A DNA stretch of 10,083 bases, from NCBI GenBank assembly GCA_905236955.1, contig CAJOQW010000012.1:1-10083 (forward strand). Reading direction: 5' to 3'. Under the pieces are notes generated by a model. That model was not told the origin of the DNA. It saw only the letters and a program-made list of their open reading frames with translations, and ran no database searches. The DNA is from an uncultured Bacteroidales bacterium. Lineage in GTDB: Bacteria > Bacteroidota > Bacteroidia > Bacteroidales > UBA932. Position 1 is the first letter of the stretch. Every line of letters begins with the position of its first letter. This document shows positions 6,851-10,083 of the stretch, in pieces. A program made the position numbers and the translations under genes.

Positions 6851-7465
6851 ATGCATATAGGCGTAGCAGGAAACATCGGAAGCGGGAAGACGACGCTCAC
6901 CAGGATGCTGGCGGAGCACTACGGCTGGAAGCCGCAGTTCGAGTCCGTGACCTTCAATCCATATCTGGAGGACTATTACAAGGATATCTCCCGATGGAGC
7001 TACAATCTCGAGACTTATTTCCTTGCCCAGCGTTTCAAGGACCTCCTGGAAATATCGCGTAGCGAAGAGACCATCATCCAGGACCGCACCCTCATGGAGG
7101 GCGTCCATATCTTCGTGGAGAACAACCGCGAGATGGGCAACCTGAGCGAGAGGGACTACAATACTTACATGCAGCTCTATGGCCTCATGATGAGCCTGGT
7201 TCGTCCCCCGGAGCTCCTTATCTACCTCAAGAGCAGCATAGCTCACCTGGTGGCCAACATCCAGAAGAGGGGGCGCGAGTACGAACAGGGCATAAGCATC
7301 GAGTATCTGGACGGTCTCAACCGTCATTACGAAGAGTGGATAGGATCGTACGAAGGCCGCCTCCTCGTCATCGAGACCGACGATCTCGACTTCAAGGACA
7401 ATCCGGAACATTTCGCGCTGATAACCGACAGGATAGACGCCGAACTCTACGGACTGTTCAAATAA
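6851..7465 (+). CDS. Deoxynucleoside kinase (dCK/dGK/dNK family), paralogue 1
   Basis: A 204-residue kinase of the deoxynucleoside kinase family, which transfers the gamma-phosphate of ATP to the 5'-OH of a deoxynucleoside in DNA-precursor salvage. Motifs: P-loop GNIGSGKT (7-14), the catalytic-base region FES (Glu31), DRT (78-80, the ERS/DRS motif) and the arginine-rich LID KRGREYE (139-145). Aligned by hand with human dCK, Arg61 matches Arg104, but Glu54 replaces the base-binding Gln97 and Gly84 replaces Asp133; the Drosophila dNK and TK2 have alanine at that last position. The run FVEN (88-91) after it also resembles Drosophila dNK. It is about 60% identical to the next gene over 204 ungapped residues. 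Its base preference is therefore uncertain and probably different from its neighbour's. It has its own -7 box and is divergent from the MBL gene. Confidence 0.94.
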   Translation: MHIGVAGNIGSGKTTLTRMLAEHYGWKPQFESVTFNPYLEDYYKDISRWSYNLETYFLAQRFKDLLEISRSEETIIQDRTLMEGVHIFVENNREMGNLSERDYNTYMQLYGLMMSLVRPPELLIYLKSSIAHLVANIQKRGREYEQGISIEYLDGLNRHYEEWIGSYEGRLLVIETDDLDFKDNPEHFALITDRIDAELYGLFK

Positions 7466-7471
7466 TATCGT

Positions 7472-7479
7472 TATATTTG
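7472..7479 (+). promoter_or_regulatory. Bacteroidetes -7 element (TATATTTG) for the second dNK gene
   Basis: TATATTTG matches TAnnTTTG and lies in the 38-base gap after the first kinase, 24 bases before the ATG at 7504. It gives the second kinase and the acyl-CoA synthetase gene a promoter separate from that of the first kinase. No clear -33 TTTG is seen. Confidence 0.6.
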
Positions 7480-7503
7480 CAAGATTAATAAACACTACCG
7501 AAA

Positions 7504-8151
7504 ATGCACATCGCCATAGCAGGAAACATCGGAAGCGGCAAGACCACGCTCACCAAGATGCTGGCAGCCCATTACGGCTGGATCCCCAAATTCGAATCCG
7601 TCGATTTCAATCCTTATCTAGCTGATTTCTACGAAGATATGGAGCGCTGGAGCTTCAATCTGCAGATATACTTCCTCAACAAGCGTTTCAAGGACGTCGT
7701 GGAAATAGCCAAGACGGACGATGTCGTCATCCAGGACCGCACCATCTATGAAGATGCCAGGATCTTCGCGCCCAACCTGCACGACATGGGACTCATGAGC
7801 ACCCGTGATTTCGAGAACTACAGCGACCTCTTCTCCCTGATGATGTCCCTGGTAGGCTATCCCGACCTGCTCATCTATCTGCGTTCCAGCATCCCCAACC
7901 TCATTGCCCAGATCCAGAAGCGCGGCAGGGAATACGAAAGGAGCATCCGTATCGACTATCTCACCGGTCTGAACGATAAGTACGAGGCATGGATCAAGGA
8001 CTATAAAGGGAACCTGCTGATCGTGGATGCCGACACCATCAAGTTCGGCAACCGCCCCGAAGATTTCGAGAAGATCACCGATATGATAGACGCCCAGCTT
8101 TACGGCCTGTTCTCCGGCCGCAAGGACGCCGGCAATGTGCAGACCCTTTAG
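7504..8151 (+). CDS. Deoxynucleoside kinase (dCK/dGK/dNK family), paralogue 2
   Basis: A 215-residue paralogue of the preceding gene, with the same P-loop (7-14), FES (Glu31), DRT (78-80) and LID KRGREYE (139-145). Unlike paralogue 1 it keeps all three base-reading positions of human dCK/dGK: Gln54 (dCK Gln97), Arg61 (Arg104) and Asp84 (Asp133, in DRTIYED). A purine deoxynucleoside or deoxycytidine is therefore the likelier substrate. Beyond the shared LYGLF end it has an 11-residue tail after Ser204. Lactobacillus is known to encode dAK and dGK in tandem as subunits of a heterodimer, so a heterodimer with paralogue 1 is possible but unproven. The acyl-CoA synthetase gene starts 8 bases downstream, so the two are likely co-transcribed. 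Confidence 0.94.
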   Translation: MHIAIAGNIGSGKTTLTKMLAAHYGWIPKFESVDFNPYLADFYEDMERWSFNLQIYFLNKRFKDVVEIAKTDDVVIQDRTIYEDARIFAPNLHDMGLMSTRDFENYSDLFSLMMSLVGYPDLLIYLRSSIPNLIAQIQKRGREYERSIRIDYLTGLNDKYEAWIKDYKGNLLIVDADTIKFGNRPEDFEKITDMIDAQLYGLFSGRKDAGNVQTL

Positions 8152-8159
8152 ATTAAGAT

Positions 8160-10076
8160 ATGGAAAGACCGACAATTATCGATTTCGTGGAGAAATACTC
8201 CAAGAAGTTCGCAGACCACACCTACCTCCGCGAGAAAGTGGACGGCGTGTGGACGGAAACCACTTTCAAGCAGACACGTGACGAAGGCCGCATCCTGGCG
8301 GCCGGTTTCATGGCCCTCGGGCTTGCAGCTGGCGAAAGGGTGTCGCTGCTCAGCGAAGCCCGCAACCTGTGGGTGATGACCGAACTCGGCATACTTTACG
8401 CCGGCGGGGTCAACGTGCCCCTCTCGTACAAGCTCGAATCCGACACGGACCTGTCGTTCCGTATCAACCACTCCGATTCGGTGTTCGCGGTCGCATCCGA
8501 GAACGAACTGCCGAAGATCCGCCGCATAATCGGGCAATGTCCCGCCGTGCGCAAGGTCATAGTGCTCGACGACGTGCCCCTGCAGGAAGGGGAGATGTTC
8601 ATCGGCGAGCTCCGCTCCATGGGCGTAGCCTACCTCAAGGAACATTCGGCGGAGCTCGAAGCGCGCATAGCCTCCATAGGTCCGGACGACTATGCCAACA
8701 TCTCCTATACTTCCGGCACCACGGCCGACCCGAAGGGCATCCTGCTCACCCATCGCAATTATACGGCAAATGTCGAGCAGGGGTCAAGCGTCATCAGCGT
8801 CCCCGAAGGAAGCACTATGCTCATCATCCTTCCCCTCGACCATTGTTTCGCCCACGTTGCCGGCTTCTATACCATGATGATGTACGGAGGCAGCATCGCC
8901 ACCGTTCCCGTAGGCAAGACCCAGCTCGCCACGCTGCGCAACATCCCCGGAGCCATAAAGGACACCAAGCCTTATGTCATGCTCAGCGTGCCCGCCCTTT
9001 CCCGTACATTCAAGAAGTCCATAGAAAGCGCCGTCAGGGCCCAGGGAGAGAAGGTTGAGAAGTTGTTCAACTGGGGCGTCAACCTGGCGATAGGTTACAA
9101 CAGGGAATATTACAACGCCGGCAAACCCTGGATCAAGCATTTCTGGAAAAAGCCCATAATCAACTTCTTCGACAAGAAGGTATTCAGCACCATCCGCGAA
9201 AAGGCCTTCGGTCCCAACATGCATTTCTTCGTAGGCGGCGGAGCCCTTCTGGACATCGAACTGCAGCGCTGGTATAACGCCATCGGTGTCCCCGTATTCC
9301 AGGGATACGGCCTTAGCGAAGCCACCCCGATAATCTGTGCGAATTCCGAGGGCCATGCCATATTCGGCAGCTCCGGCCGCACCGTGGAGCCCATGGACAT
9401 CAAGATCTGCGACGAAGACCACAACGAAGTCCCCGACGGTGTCACCGGCGAGATAGTCATCAGGGGCGAGAATGTAATGGCCGGTTACTGGAAAAATCCG
9501 GAAGCCACTGCAAAGACGGTGGTGGACGGCTGGCTCTATACTGGCGACAGAGGCTATCTGTACCCGAAAGACCGCCGTTATCTTTACGTGACCGGCCGTT
9601 TCAAGAGCCTGCTCATCGCCGCCGACGGCGACAAGTATTCCCCCGAAGGCTACGAGGACAACCTTACGAGCATCAGCCCGTTCGTGGAGCAGGCCATCAT
9701 CCACAACAACCAGAATCCTTACACCATATTGCTTGTTGTGCCCAACAAGGAGCTCCTGCGCAGCTGGCTCGCAAAGGAGCATCCCGGCCTGGACGCGGAA
9801 TCCGAAGACGGCAAGAAGGCCATGCTCCAAAAACTCCAGTCCGAGGTCGATACCTACCGTAAGGGAGGGAAGCACGAGGGGATGTTCCCCGAAAAATGGC
9901 TGCCTGCAGCGATCGTGGTCTGCCCCGAGGCCTGGACCGAGCAGAACGGCCTGGTGAACTCCACCGCGAAGATAGTCCGCGGAAAGGTCGAGAAACGTTT
10001 CCAGGAGCTCATCGATTATGCCTATACCCCGGAAGGCAAGGCGCTGCTGAACGGCAAGAACATGCAAGCAATCTAA
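8160..10076 (+). CDS. Long-chain fatty acid-CoA ligase (AMP-forming), FAA1/FadD15-like
   Basis: A complete 638-residue ANL-superfamily adenylating enzyme that activates fatty acids to acyl-CoA through an acyl-AMP intermediate, normally at the inner face of the membrane. Core motifs are all present: A3 YTSGTTADPKG (183-193, with Ala-Asp in place of the common Gly-x), LPLDHCFAHVAGF (224-236), A5 GYGLSEATP (382-390), A7 YTGDRG (460-465), A8 GRFKSLLIAADGDKYSPEGYE (about 479-499) and the A10 region STAKIVR (601-607), where Lys604 fits the catalytic lysine. The ADPKG variant is, as I recall, usual in Bacteroidetes homologues. A spacer with KHEGMFPEKW (571-580) before the last lobe is also normal for the long-chain group. 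The ATG at 8160 is 8 bases after the dNK stop with no strong ribosome binding site. Chain-length preference cannot be read from the sequence. The gene ends 7 bases before the window edge. Confidence 0.94.
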   Translation: MERPTIIDFVEKYSKKFADHTYLREKVDGVWTETTFKQTRDEGRILAAGFMALGLAAGERVSLLSEARNLWVMTELGILYAGGVNVPLSYKLESDTDLSFRINHSDSVFAVASENELPKIRRIIGQCPAVRKVIVLDDVPLQEGEMFIGELRSMGVAYLKEHSAELEARIASIGPDDYANISYTSGTTADPKGILLTHRNYTANVEQGSSVISVPEGSTMLIILPLDHCFAHVAGFYTMMMYGGSIATVPVGKTQLATLRNIPGAIKDTKPYVMLSVPALSRTFKKSIESAVRAQGEKVEKLFNWGVNLAIGYNREYYNAGKPWIKHFWKKPIINFFDKKVFSTIREKAFGPNMHFFVGGGALLDIELQRWYNAIGVPVFQGYGLSEATPIICANSEGHAIFGSSGRTVEPMDIKICDEDHNEVPDGVTGEIVIRGENVMAGYWKNPEATAKTVVDGWLYTGDRGYLYPKDRRYLYVTGRFKSLLIAADGDKYSPEGYEDNLTSISPFVEQAIIHNNQNPYTILLVVPNKELLRSWLAKEHPGLDAESEDGKKAMLQKLQSEVDTYRKGGKHEGMFPEKWLPAAIVVCPEAWTEQNGLVNSTAKIVRGKVEKRFQELIDYAYTPEGKALLNGKNMQAI

Positions 10077-10083
10077 TTATACA

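Noticed and set aside
6779..7495. Long N-terminal extension of the MBL-fold protein
   Set aside because: It is antisense to the first dNK gene and has no domain; ATG 6778 gives the standard family start just below a promoter box.
8706..8738. Altered adenylation motif (YTSGTTADPKG) as a sign of an inactive ligase
   Set aside because: The catalytic Thr, Ser and Lys positions are kept, the other core motifs are intact, and I recall the same variant in other Bacteroidetes long-chain ligases.
8784..10067. 427-codon open frame antisense to the acyl-CoA synthetase
   Set aside because: Same antisense artefact; no motif, no promoter box, and every core motif of the sense gene is intact.

Overview
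The window is about 10 kb of gene-dense chromosome, roughly 57-58% GC by eye. It probably comes from a high-GC member of the Bacteroidales (Bacteroidetes). Three things point there: matches to the Bacteroidetes -7 promoter element TAnnTTTG in the three longest intergenic gaps (five matches in all); a tricorn-like S41 peptidase, a large-kinase-family uridine kinase and an acyl-CoA synthetase whose sequences resemble Bacteroides homologues as I remember them; and the absence of clear Shine-Dalgarno sequences. I cannot name a genus. I see no tRNA, rRNA, CRISPR array, insertion sequence or prophage gene, and no gap longer than about 75 bases.

Layout: (1) 1-837 (+) is the C-terminal end of a tricorn-like S41 protease cut by the window edge. 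(2) 842-1690 (-) is a ten-helix EamA/DMT transporter, convergent with it and 4 bases away. (3) A 46-base divergent promoter region (1691-1736) separates the transporter from a forward operon: uvrA (1737-4526), a short uridine-kinase-like gene that overlaps it by 17 bases (4510-5514), and a free methionine-R-sulfoxide reductase (5532-6050). (4) A glyoxalase-II-like metallo-beta-lactamase gene (6080-6778, -) converges on that operon. (5) A second divergent promoter region (6779-6850) leads to two tandem, about 60% identical deoxynucleoside kinases (6851-7465 and 7504-8151), each with its own TAnnTTTG box. A long-chain acyl-CoA synthetase (8160-10076) follows 8 bases after the second kinase.

The genes are mostly housekeeping: nucleotide excision repair, nucleoside salvage (three kinases), repair of oxidised methionine, thioester hydrolysis and fatty acid activation. 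I found no convincing new multi-gene system. The observations most worth a second look are the tandem deoxynucleoside kinases, which differ at two of the three positions that read the base in this family; the uridine-kinase homologue without the N-terminal domains usual in Bacteroides; a reductase with an extra loop of about 24 residues; and two back-to-back bidirectional promoters with the same 12-base core, one of which seems to leave uvrA almost without a 5' leader.
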